From Panagrolaimus kolymaensis (lineage: Eukaryota > Nematoda > Chromadorea > Rhabditida > Panagrolaimidae): a stretch of 64,000 nucleotides of DNA. Positions 10,668 to 21,669 of this stretch are shown one piece after another. The position numbers and the translations under genes were made by a program. The notes under the pieces were generated by a model. It worked only from the letters and a program-made list of their open reading frames with translations, did not search any database and was not told where the DNA came from. The number at the start of each line of letters is the position of its first letter. The stretch's first letter is position 1. The stretch spans positions 496,001-560,000 of the forward strand of contig JAJQJQ010000038.1 in the NCBI GenBank assembly GCA_028622995.1, given 5' to 3'.

Positions 10668-13307
10668 ATGGCTTTCCAGAAACTTGGTACCGTTTATAAT
10701 TTACCTTCCAAAACGCCTCCCAATCCTTATTCAACCCCAAATATGGCGGCTTCAACAAAGCCAAAAAATTCAACTGGAACGGTAGTTGAAAAACATGTCG
10801 ATGTTGATTCAATGCTGGAAGATTATGCATGGAGAATTTTCAAAGATATGTCTGGAATGAAGAAAGCAGGCCTCGACCAATTTCGAGGTCTCGATCGTGA
10901 AGAAGTTGAATTTATTTTTGTAAGTGATAATCATTTTTCTCTCCTTTCTTTCGTTTGCCTTTTTTTCTTTCTGGGTCAAAAATATTTTGATACACATATT
11001 TATTTTCGTTGCTGATTTTTATCTGTACAAAAAAATCAATTTTTAACTCTTTCTCTTTGATGGTTAGTGTCCATCGGCTTTCGCCCCTTTTTTCACCGTC
11101 TTACTGCTGGTTGGCTGGTGCCAGATGTGTTGATGTTGTTCGATTTCATCGTCGCCATATTTTTTCTTCTTTGCGCATTTAGTATTAAAAAAAGATAGAT
11201 ATTTTCGAATAGCATTTTTTTATTCTCAAATATCTAGGGTAACGATAGAAGAGAACATTTTTCAAATTTTTCAAAGCCTTTCCAAAGAAAAAAGTATCGA
11301 TTTCCTTAATGCTTAAAGAAAAAAAATTTTCACTAACAACAAAACATTCTTTAGTTGTTGTTGTTAAAAAAATACTAATGACAGCGAGAAGATGGAGGAA
11401 CAACGAGGACTCCCGCTTCCATGTTTTTGAGAGAAAAGAAAAAACATGAAAAAACAATGCCCTTTATTGGTCATAAAAACAACTAATTTAGAAACCTTCC
11501 ATGATTCTTTTTTAATGCCGCATTTTACACATAAAAATGAGAGATAAAAATAAAAGAATCTTAAATTTCTTGATTTTTTCGGTTTATTCATTTTTGACTC
11601 TTTTTTTTCGTGAGTCAAGTGAATGAGAATCTTTACCTTTTTTTCTCAACCATCACAATAGGCAAAAGGCGGATTTCAATCGCACTTAAAAAATCCCGTC
11701 ATCAATGAAAAAATAGTTAGTGTTTTATAAGTGTTTGCCAAAAAATATAAAAATTCACATCATTGATGAATAGTTTTGACTTCTGTTGACGCATTTTTTT
11801 TCTTTCGTCAAGGACAAGATTGATTTAGGCTCAGCAGGAGTTTTAAACACTATCTCCATGTCAAAAAAAATAAAAGAGTTAAAACGAGTTTTTTATTCTA
11901 TTTTATTTTTTAAAAACTTACTTTTTTCTCAAATAAAAAAATTATATACAAAAAAAATTGAGGGTAAATCTCAGAAAATCGAAATCATTACTTGCAAGTT
12001 GCAACAAATAACTCTTTTTTTCAGAATCGAAAACGCTTAATTTTAACTCATGAAGAACCCACATATTCCAATATTCAACAAACTGGTGCTCGCCCAAATA
12101 CTGTTTTTAAATCTGTTTTTACAAATAGCACCGCTCAAGCTCAATCATATTCACTTAAAACTGAACGAACGAGTGAAAGCGTTTGTGGAGTTATGAGAGA
12201 ACAAGGATTTATGTTTGGTGCTGAAGCTGAATTAACTTTAAAAACTCCATGTAAGATATATTTATTAAAACTAAATTTTTAATTATAAATATTTTTATAG
12301 GTGAAATTGCTGAACTTAAAACCGGATTTAAACATGAAATTCATTTTAATTCGATACAAGAAAATGTTAAATCTGAAGTATTAACTTGGAGCGTGGATAG
12401 TAATATTATAGTTAATTCTGGTGTTCAAACTGAAGCATCCATTGTTATTGAAGAATTAAGTTATCACGGAACATATCAACTTATTTCAACTTTATATGGA
12501 ATGATTACAATTTCAATAAAAAGAAAGAGAGATGGAGCTCTCGTATTTCCAGTTACAGCAAATATTGCAACCATTTTTCAAGATTATATTGGTAAAAATG
12601 ATCCTCGCTTGAAAGGAGTTGCTTCAATTGAAAGCAATAAAGTTAAATTAACTTCGAAAGGACATTGCTATTTTCAAGTAAGCTTTTTTTTTATCTACAA
12701 AATTTTTGGTAGCCGTGACTCATGCATTTTTTTCTTGACTTTAAAATTGATACTTTTGAAATTTAACAATGAATTTCATTTCGAAAAAACTTTCTAAAAG
12801 TGAAATCCCTTTTTAAGGAAAAAAAATATTGAGTTATGAATAATAATTTTCTTGACACTTTCAAAGTGGCAATTTTTTTTATATTTCAAGAAATGACTTC
12901 ATCTTTCAAGACAATTTTTTTTCTTTAATGCTGCTTTCGAAATAAGCTTTGCGTGTGTGCAAACTATGACAATTTGTTATATGGCTAATTTTAATTTTTC
13001 GAGGCTTTTTTATTGCGAAATTATTCATCAAAAAAAGCTTCGCGCTTTTGCATGCTAAAAATAACAAAAGGAAAAAGAAACAATGAGTTTTGAAATTTAA
13101 TTAAAAATACAAAACTTGCAAATTTTTGGACCGAATGAATTTTATCCGTTTGCCTTAAACTCCATTAAACAGAAAAAGCATAGTTAATTATTATTTTTTT
13201 AGTTTGCAATGAAACAATATGTTGATCTTAAAGATGTTCATATGGATATCGTTTCTGCAACCAATCGACTTCAAATGAATAATCCTTCTCGAGGCGGCTA
13301 TCAATAA
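10668..13307 (+). CDS. Aerolysin-like beta-pore-forming family protein (ETX/MTX2 type), cytosolic form
   Basis: Exons near 10668-10920, 11811-11890 (donor uncertain), 12025-12251, 12300-12676 and 13202-13307. The N-terminus has no signal peptide. The middle exons show the family pattern: an N-[ST]-T-x-x-x-Q-x-Y-S-L-K-T-E-R-T strand, a Gly-Phe-x-Phe-Gly-A-E-A-E-L-T loop, then long alternating polar and hydrophobic Ser/Thr-rich strands, and a V-x-T-E-A-S-I-V-I-E-E strand leading to a Y-x-x-x-G-x-I-x-I amphipathic end. This is the layout of epsilon-toxin/mosquitocidal-toxin-like domains, which also occur in non-toxic animal proteins. Pore formation is inference; no activity can be claimed. The TATA box and large first intron (about 890 bp) suggest regulated expression. 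Confidence 0.5.
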
Positions 13308-14542
13308 AGAGCTTTAAACCGAAGCAAACCTCAGCGAACAACGATAATCATAAATATATTTATTCCAAAACAAATCGATTTTATAATTAAATTAAATTTT
13401 ATAACTTAAATATTACTTTTTTTAATAGCTTTTTTTTTGTTTTTTTTATTGTTTTTTAAAAAATCTCATGGTTTCCTAATTTCCATAATTTTCTCCTTTT
13501 TTCGCTTAAATCTTCATTCACAACGAATCCTGCCTCTCCTCCTCATTTTTTTAAATCAAAAAATACAATCATTACCCACTTTTTTTGTGTCTAGCCAAAC
13601 TTTTCTCTTATAATTATATTTTTGTTTTTAAAAGTAAGAAAGAAACACAAAAAAGTATGAATAAAAACAAAGAAGAATAAAGATAGTTGATGGTCGTTTA
13701 TGGTCACAAACATAAAAAATGAACAAAATACATGTGATAAGCCACAATCATGCACATTCACTACACTTTTTTTTAAATGTCCAACAATCTATTTCATTTC
13801 ATTTTTGATAATGTGCTACAGAGAGACATGGTGGTCTATTTTAGAAAATGATTGAAGTTGTACTTTAACACCAAAAGAAAATATTTGGTTAAAAAACGTC
13901 TAAACTTCGTTTCATTATTCACTAAACTAAATATTTATTTTTTTATGATTAATTTTCTCTTGTCAGTTTAGAATTACTTTGTAATATTTTTCGATTTTTA
14001 TATTCATTCTCAGGACTTTTTTAAAAAACATCAAATTTTGACATTGTTTCTATCACAAATAAAAACTTAACGTTTTTCATTTTCCATAGATTAATCAGAG
14101 TAAAAAATTTGACCTCGAATCGAGTCCATTGATCGCCAACGATTATTTTCCTCATCGTATATTCTTATTGACAAGATGAATTTTTTTTGCATATTTGTTT
14201 CTTTTTTTTAATAAATAAGTCTCGTTGCCGAAAAAAGTTACTTTCCATTTTTTTTTCTTTCAATTGCTTCCGGATATTTTTTTTCTTCTTCTCCACATAA
14301 ACTAAATCAAAAAATAAACGTTTTTTGTTTTTTTTTTTGTAATAAAAACTAAAGCATAATTATTAATTAAAGAAAGGAGTATTTTTCGATTATTGTTTGT
14401 ATATTGTGTTTGTTCGTTTTTTAAGACTTTTTTTGGCGTGATCTAAGAACATAAATTGTAGTTTGTGGCTTTTGGCGGAAAAAATTAAGAATAAAATCAC
14501 ATTGTTTTTCAGTCATTTTTCTCAAACTTTTTTTCCATCATC
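13308..14542. other. Intergenic region
   Basis: 3' flank of the aerolysin-like gene and upstream sequence of SLC35B4. Very AT-rich with poly-T runs; a cluster of AAAACAAAGAAGAATAAAG-like purine runs lies near 13640-13690. No gene or repeat recognised. Confidence 0.4.
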
Positions 14543-15610
14543 ATGTCGGCGACGTTTTCAATATTTGGTACTTTGACAGGATGTATTGGTTCCATGACTT
14601 GTGTGGAATCTTTGGCAAAGTAAGAGTTTAAAGCTTTAAACTTAGGGGTTCTAATAAATGCCTTTTTAGAGAACAACCAGGAGCAATGAATTTGCTAACA
14701 TTTTCAACATTTTTGTTTATCACTCTTGAAGGACTTTTTGTTACATCAAAATTTTTGACCATTCCAAATAAAATCCCGTTTCGAGGATATTTGCCAGTTT
14801 GTGCAGCATTTTTCTTTGTAAATGTTATTAACAATCAAGCTTTAAACTTTCATGTTCCTGTGCCACTTCATATCATATTTCGATCAGTAAGGATTTTTTC
14901 TGCTTTATCGAAAACTAAATATAAAATATTTAAAAAAATTTCAGGGTTCTCTTTTAACGAGTCTTTTAATGAACAGATATCTTTTCGGCAAACATTATTC
15001 AACCAAAAAATATGCTTCGGTTATGGCAATCACCGCTGGCATTATTTTATGTACCCTCGCTTCAGCTTCAGTTGAAAAGAAAGAAGCAGCCATTTCACTT
15101 GAAGATGCACAAAAGCATTATCAAGAATGGGTGATTGGAATTGTTATGCTTACAGTGGCTTTATTAGCTTCATCTTATCTTGCTGTGCTTCAAGAACGAA
15201 TGTATAATCAATATGGAAAACATCCTCGCGAAGCCATGTTTTATATTCATGCCATGTCTTTGCCCGTTTTTGCTGTAATGGGGAATGATATTTATGATTA
15301 TATGATTAAATTCTCAAATAGCCCATCGTATGCTTTTCTTGGAATTGATACGGGTATCCCACATTTATGGGCTAAGCTTTTTGGTGCATGCGTGGGTCAA
15401 TGGTTATGCATTTTATTTGTTTATCGCCTTAATTCTGAAGTGGATTCTTTGACCGTTACATTAGTAGTAACTTTAAGAAAATTCCTTTCTCTTCTTATTT
15501 CCATTTTCTGGTTTGGAAATATTTTTACTTTTCAACATTGGGTTGGTGCTGCTCTAGTTTTTGGTGGAACTCTATGCTTCTCTGATTTTAAAAAGAAAAA
15601 ACAAAGTTAA
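14543..15610 (+). CDS. SLC35B4: UDP-xylose/UDP-N-acetylglucosamine transporter, SLC35B4 family
   Basis: Three exons (14543-14620, about 14671-14888, 14945-15610) encode about 320 residues, the usual length for the family, with roughly ten hydrophobic segments. Diagnostic stretches are the LTIPNKIPFRGY loop, the V-N-V-I-N-N-Q-A-L-N-F-x-V-P-V-P-L-H-I-I-F-R-S-G helix pair spanning an intron, and the L-x-V-L-Q-E-R-x-Y-x-x-Y-G-K-H-x-R-E-A-x-F-Y loop. The tail is lysine-rich (KKKKQS), which may act as an ER/Golgi retrieval signal. In other animals SLC35B4 brings nucleotide sugars into the Golgi/ER lumen for glycosylation. Start: the ATG at 14543 precedes a hydrophobic first helix. Confidence 0.9.
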
Positions 15611-16117
15611 AAATTCATTTCATGTTTCATATGTACTTACTTATTTTTTTAATAGATGTTTTGTATTACCAATACTTAATAAATAATTTTTATAATTTGA
15701 AAAATAGTTATTAAACCATTGAAAAAAATTTTATTATCAACGAAAATTTTGGTTTTAAAAAATGTTATTTTTAAGTGTATTCAAAACAGAATCCGCTATA
15801 AACAGACACCATAAGTTTTAAATTCTTTGCTATAAAAAAAAAACACTTTACTGTCTTGCTGTCGTTTCAGTTCAAATTAAATAAATTCTAATTCACCGCC
15901 TCATCATCTTTGATTCATTCCTCACAAAGTATTAAATCTTGCAAAAGAGCTGCTACAAATTAGAATCATTTTAAAATATTTATTTTTTTTTCCATTATCA
16001 AATATAGCAAAATAAGAAGATAATGTACATACAAAAAATATATAAATGTAATATGAAAAGGATAATATAGCATATCAAAATTTTAAAATAATATATAATC
16101 TCACGATCGTCGTCTGT
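15611..16117. other. Intergenic region between convergent genes
   Basis: 3' flanks of SLC35B4 (plus) and the small acidic protein gene (minus). AATAAATAATTTTT near 15680 is a candidate polyadenylation region for SLC35B4. Confidence 0.4.
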
Positions 16118-16539
16118 CTATTCATCTTCAAAACTCAATTTTTTGGGGGATACATTCTTTCGTTCTCGTGCAGCATTTGCGTTTCGAATAGCATCGGATT
16201 GTTTCATGGTGTAACGAACTTGGGATAATTTTGCTGTTACTGGTGACATCATAGCATCCGAAGGGGAATGGACATCAAATTCAGCGAGGCCTTTACGTAA
16301 TTTTTGGATTGCGGGAGTAAATTTTAACTAAAACAAAGACATTTAATTTTGCAAAAAAAAACTAGAAACAAGTAAACCTTTTCTTTATCCGGAAATTGTG
16401 CGAGGCCTCTATCATTAATTAAAGCATGATTATTATCATCCATTTTCTCATCGCTAACTTCATTAATTTTTTGTTGGCGAGGAGTAACATTTTCTTCTTC
16501 AACTTCAACATCCATTTTATTTTCAGTTTCGGTCGACAT
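16118..16539 (-). CDS. Small charged protein of unknown function
   Basis: Two exons (16378-16539 and 16118-16327) encode about 123 residues. The first is acidic (MSTETENKMDVEVEEENVTP). The second holds a conserved-looking basic core with a SPSDAMMSPVTAKL motif and ends in SPKKLSFEDE. Several Ser-Pro and Thr-Pro pairs suggest proline-directed phosphorylation (inference). No signal peptide or membrane helix; probably nuclear or cytosolic. I do not recognise the family. Confidence 0.65.
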
Positions 16540-16878
16540 TTTGAGGATTTTCTTCTTCTAAAATTGGAAAAATGAATTAACTTGAGGTTTAAAAATATTT
16601 ATATATAAAAATTAAGAAAATATTAGCGAAGAAAAAGTCAAAGAAGTGAGTAGTTTTAGTGTAAGCAAATGGATCATTTTCCCGCCAAAATAAGAATTCA
16701 AAAAAAAACAAGCTATTTGCGTTCAAAAAATAAATAAAAGGAAGAGAGATTTATTTTTTTCAAATGGCTGTAAAAAAATAAACATCGAAATGTAAAGAAA
16801 AATAATATTCAAAGAAGTAAGCGATAAAAATCATTCTTTTTATCTTTGAACTGATTCGTAAAGAATAATAAAAAAAGC

Positions 16879-17133
16879 AAACCCAAAAAGTTATAATTTT
16901 TTATTTATGCCTTGAAAACAATGATCAAACGATAAAAATACCTTTGAGCAAACTATCACTTTACTAAAATCAATAACTTTGAATAAAGTATGACCTTCTT
17001 TAGTTTCGAGTATCTGATAAAAAGAGGATCTGTTTGCTTTTTCTAGAATAGTTCCTAAACAAAATCCCATTTTCTTCTTCTTCCAAATTCCGATCATAAA
17101 TATGTAGTAGCAAAACAAGGCTAAAATGAGCAA
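16879..17133 (-). other. Possible short gene or exon, low confidence
   Basis: About 75 codons are open on the minus strand between about 17130 and 16891, with ATGs at 17095 and 17071 (MIGIWKKKKMGFCLG). The peptide has mixed, protein-like composition (a segment reads FYQILETKEGHTLFKVIDF), unusual for the surrounding AT-rich spacer, and a possible GT donor follows at about 16943. No partner exon could be identified. Confidence 0.25.
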
Positions 17134-17838
17134 AATTAATCATAACAATTTTGTCTATCATTAATTTTAGAAATATAAATCCAGATTTTTATTATTTTTT
17201 ACTACAAGATTGCAATTGTTTTGATTTTTTCTACATCGAAACACTTCCTCATTTTTTCACTTTGTATTTTTCCATTTTTTTCCTTCTGCAAAAATGACTT
17301 AAAAACGTGTTAATTGGGAGGATGTTAATATTCGAAAGCATTGGTAAAAAAATGTTAATATAAAATAATGAAAAATTTGTGATTGACTAAATGTTTGACG
17401 TAAATGAAAAAATCGTAAAAGATAAATCCTACTTTTTTTTGTTGCTGAAGAACTTTCTTAAAAAATTCTCTTTATTTCTCATACATCGGCAATCTAATAA
17501 TGACTAAAAAGAAAACAAAAAATAGATATTAAGTCCAAACAAAAACAATTTTAAAATCGTCACAAAATTGTTAGGCTCCAAAAAATATTGTTCTGTAACT
17601 TAAAATTTCATTGGGAAACAAAGAAAGAAAAAAATAATCACCAAAATATTTTCATGTCTCTCTCTTTTTTGTTTTGTAATTTTTAAGATATTACTTTTAT
17701 TTTTTTTTGTTTGTAGTAAATAAGCGGATAATAAAGTAAAGGTATGATGGCGCAAGATTACACAAAGCATGCCAAAAAAAAGAAAGAAAATGTTTTTGTT
17801 GCTTTTACTTTGATACTTTTTATGTTATTTGAAGAAAT
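17134..17838. other. Intergenic region
   Basis: Upstream of the small membrane protein gene. AT-rich; nothing else seen. Confidence 0.35.
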
Positions 17839-18526
17839 ATGAGTATTGACCTCGAAGCGGGTAAATTTTCTCGTCAATTTTTACTTAAACATGGTAAAAT
17901 AAGTTCTGTATTACGTGAACTTAAAGAAAGGCGGCAAAGGAGGAGTAAGTAACTAATTTAAATATACTAATTATTATTTTTTGATATATTTACAGTATTT
18001 GATAATTTTCAGAAAATGCATATGGATTTATATTGGGACTTATTTTAAATATTGCTGGTTCGGGTCTTGGACTTTTAAAATGTGAAATAGATCGAAAATT
18101 AATTGAAGTTGAAATAGATATAAAATTAGAAAAATACGGTAATTTAAAGTTATAAGTTTAAATAAAAGGATGTATGCATTTTTTATTATTGATTTTAGGT
18201 TTATTACCAAATTCCACAAGTTTACTCGATGGTGATAATCCTCAAATGAATTATAAAGTTCCAAGCATTGTATTAGTTGCGTTAACAACGTTTGGCCGAA
18301 TTTTTAATGTTATTGGAACTATTAAAATGTTTCAAGTAAGAAATTTCTAATTTAATTTTTTGGTTACCAATTATTTAAAAATTTTATTATTTAGGCATTT
18401 ACTGAATTCATTTCTCAACGTCGAAGAAAACATTTGAGATCGACGACGGAACGATTAAGTTCAGGTGGGGAACAAGGAGACTGGGGTGAAGCGGTTATGG
18501 AATGCTGTACATTTTGTGGTGTATAA
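17839..18526 (+). CDS. Small membrane protein of unknown function
   Basis: Four exons, joined in frame, encode about 160 residues. Exon 1 (MSIDLEAGKFSRQFLLKHG) is basic at its end. Exon 2 begins with a glycine-rich hydrophobic segment (YGFILGLILNIAGSGLGLL) and exon 3 contains a second one (IVLVALTTFGRIFNVIGTI). The last exon is basic, then acidic, and ends with a Cys-rich CCTFCGV that could be lipidated (inference). Two membrane segments with cytosolic ends is the simplest topology. No family recognised; probably restricted to nematodes. Confidence 0.65.
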
Positions 18527-19252
18527 AATAAAATATAAACTTCTTTATTTCTTTTTTGTGAAATAATAAACTAATTAACATAAACCCCTTTTTTCTTGTT
18601 TTATGTGCGTCAAAAATACAAAAAATAAAAAAAGTTTTTAGTTTTCGTTTAACAAATATGTGTATTCATGGAGATTATGACGCAACAAACTCTCCACTAT
18701 CAATCAGTAAGTAAGTACAAAGAAAGCCAGGAATATTTTGTTTTTGGTTTGCTTTGTTTAAAATTATCATAAATAAATGAGGTAGAAAAAATCCCGAACA
18801 ATAAAGTCGCTTCCAGCGTCACATGTAGCACTATCGATAGGAAGAGCTCCTCTTTATCGAATAACTTTTATTTGGTGTGTCCGATTACGAACATTGAATC
18901 GAATCAATTTTATCGTCGTTGTCGATATTTATTACCATTGTGGTTTGTTGTTTTTTCAATATACTACTTTTTGGTCTAAAAAACAATTTTGTTACATTAT
19001 TTTTTTTAAATTATTCTTAACCCTTCTTTTTTAGTTCAAAAAACAAATACGACGACTCACTTTTTTGTAAGAAAATTAATTAAAATTAAATGAAAAAATA
19101 ATCGACGGTGGGTGGATAGTCTTTTTCTTCTTTTTTGTGGGGGTGTTTTTAATTTTATTGATACCTTACCTTTTTGTTGATTAATGTTACAGATCAATAG
19201 AATAAGAAAAAAAGAAGAAGAAGATAAAAAAGACTTTGCACTTTAAACCAAA
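18527..19252. other. Intergenic region with an unexplained open patch
   Basis: A less AT-rich stretch at 18785-18980 is open for about 60 codons on the plus strand (frame starting AAAGTCGCTTCC near 18801) but has no ATG and no clear splice sites. A TTACAG acceptor-like site near 19187-19192 could be a spliced-leader or 5' UTR intron site for the downstream SLC1 gene. Confidence 0.3.
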
Positions 19253-21514
19253 ATGAAAAATGATTTATTATTGGTTTTAACCGTTGAATCCGTTGTTATT
19301 GGTATAGTTGTTGGTTTTGTTATTCGTCCATTTAATCCCAGGTTTAAACCTTTAAGATATCTGTGTTTACTTTTAATAAAACTCCAATTTTAAGCAATGA
19401 TACCATTAGCCTTATCGGATTTCCGGGTGAAATATTTATGCAAATTGTTGAGATGATGATACTTCCTATGATTGTATCTTCTGTTATTAGTGGTAAGTGC
19501 TTTCTTTCTTTTTTTATTTCAGAAAAGATTTATATTTTTGCATTTTGTATTTGTTTATCCCTCATTTAAAAATGTAAAAATAAACTTTAAGCCCTTTCAC
19601 AAATTCGTCCACAAGATACTGGTCGTATTGGAACATACACTATAGTCTATTACATGCTTACGACATTCCTTTCAACTTTTGTAGGTTTATTATTAATTAA
19701 CGCTTTATCTTTGATTTTTGTTTTAAATGTATTATTATTATTATTAGACAGGAATAGTTTTGGTTTCATCCATTCATCCTGGAGATCCCGCACTTTTTCA
19801 TAATTTGGGCGAAGGCACTCTTGATGATACAGCTTTATCAACATTAGATACATTTCTCGATCAAATAAGGTAAATAAATATTTTATAAGCATCATAAAAC
19901 AATAAAATAAACAAATTGTTTTTTTTCAGAAATATGTTTCCAGAAAATATCATTCAAGCTACATTTCAACAAGTTCAAACCAATTACATTCCCGTAAAAC
20001 CCAAGCTTCAAAGGATTCCAACAAACATAACTAATATTATAAATGGAACAGTCATGTCGACAATGTTAAATATAACCACACCCCAACCTTTAATGAAACC
20101 AATTTTGGAATACACAAATGAAATGAATGTCCTTGGTAATCCTAAAAATTACAGTCTTAAAAGTTGCAAAATTTGTTTTTGCAGGTTTAATTGTATTTTG
20201 CACTGGTTTTGGCATAGTTTTAAGTATTCTCGGCGACCAAGCGCGTCTTATGATAAATTTCTTTATTGTATTAGATGCTGTAATAATGAAATGGATTTCA
20301 GCATTAATGTGGTGTTATCCTATTGGAATTTTATCATTAGTATGTAAAAATATTGTAGATATTGATAATCTTGCTGAAACTGCCCAAGCCTTAGCAATGT
20401 ATGTAGTTACAGTAATTTGTGGTTTAATGATTCATTCGCTTCTTACTTTACCATTGCTTTATTATATTTTTACAAGAGGTTCACCATTTAATTATATGAC
20501 TGGAATGCTTCAAGCTTTAGCTACAGCTTTTGGAACAGCGTCGAGTGGCGCAACTTTGCCAGTAACATTTCGATCATTGGAGGAGAATTTAAAAATAGAT
20601 CGAAGAGTTACTCGTTTCGTACTTCCTTTGGGAGCTACAATTACTATGGATGGTACTGCTCTTTATGAAGCGGTGGCAGTTATTTTTATTGCACAATTAC
20701 ATAATGTTAAATTAACTATATTTGAATTATTAACTATTAGTGTTACAACTACCATAGCTTCGATTGGTTCAGGTTCAGTTCCAGCTGGATTAGATACCAT
20801 TTTGATTGTTTTAACTACAGTTGGATTACCTGCTAAAGATTTGAGTTTATTATTAACTGTTGATTGGTTATTGTTAGTTTTAAAGCCTACTATTTTTAAA
20901 AATTAATAAGCCCCGCTTTTAGAGATCGAATAAGAACTAGCGTAAATGTGCTTGGTGATGGATTTGGTTGTGGTATCATTTATCATCTCTCTAAAGCTAG
21001 ACTTTTAGAAGCTGACAATGATGAACTTATACGACAAATTAAAACTGATATACGTGAGTTTGTTTGAAACCCTAAAAATTAAAAAAAAACAAACTGTTAA
21101 AACTAAATAAATAAATAAAGATTTATTTTTTTAGAGCTTCTTAATTCTGAAATCCCAATGGTTGTAACTCCTAGAGCTTCTTTGAGTATGCCGCCACCTC
21201 CTTCACCGGGTGGTGGTGATATTCTTTCTCAATCTCAACCTTTGCTAAATAAACAGACATCATTTGATGATGGTCCTAAAGGCAGTAGAATTCCTATGAG
21301 TATTAATAATCAAAAAACTTCTTTGGAAACACCCAAACACTCAAAACAATTTTATTATCAAAGTAGGAAAGGTCAAATAACTATTCCAGTTCCCTCAGCA
21401 TCAGGCTCCTCAGCAGTAGCAGCAATAAAATCTGGTTATAATCGTCGATACTCGTCCCAATCGATGGATGAGAGACGTTCACTTTTAGATGGTAGTATGG
21501 AATTTACTGTTTAA
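19253..21514 (+). CDS. Excitatory amino acid transporter (SLC1 family)
   Basis: Sodium-coupled glutamate-type transporter of the plasma membrane. About nine exons. In order: first helix (19259-19335), GFPGEIFMQIVEMMILPMIVSS (helices 2-3), helix 3, a long extracellular loop with several N-glycosylation sites (about 19930-20135), helices 4-6, SSGATLPVTFRSLEEN (hairpin 1), TITMDGTALYEAVAV (helix 7, the cation-binding MDGT), the hairpin 2 region near 20760-20800, and DRIRTSVNVLGDGFG (helix 8), whose Arg normally selects acidic substrates. A cytosolic Ser/Pro-rich tail follows (21150-21514). Hairpin 2 reads SGSVPAGLDT, one residue shorter than the usual SIPQAGLVT form. The 3' end is 155 bp from that of the cyclase on the other strand. 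Confidence 0.88.
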
Positions 21515-21669
21515 ATTAAGTTATTACTATTATTTTTTTATTTATTAGTTTTGTGTGAGTTTTACACAAAAAATCAAAAATAAAAATATTTTTTTATATG
21601 TTGATTGTAAATAAAAGTAAAAAAAAAATAAAACAAATACATTTTGTCAAAAATAAATATGATGTTTAA

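Noticed and set aside
14081..14300. Possible tRNA or small RNA in spacers
   Set aside because: No box A/B pair or cloverleaf could be built here or elsewhere in the window.
18785..18980. 60-codon plus-strand open patch before the SLC1 gene
   Set aside because: No start codon and no clear splice sites; kept only as a note in the spacer entry.
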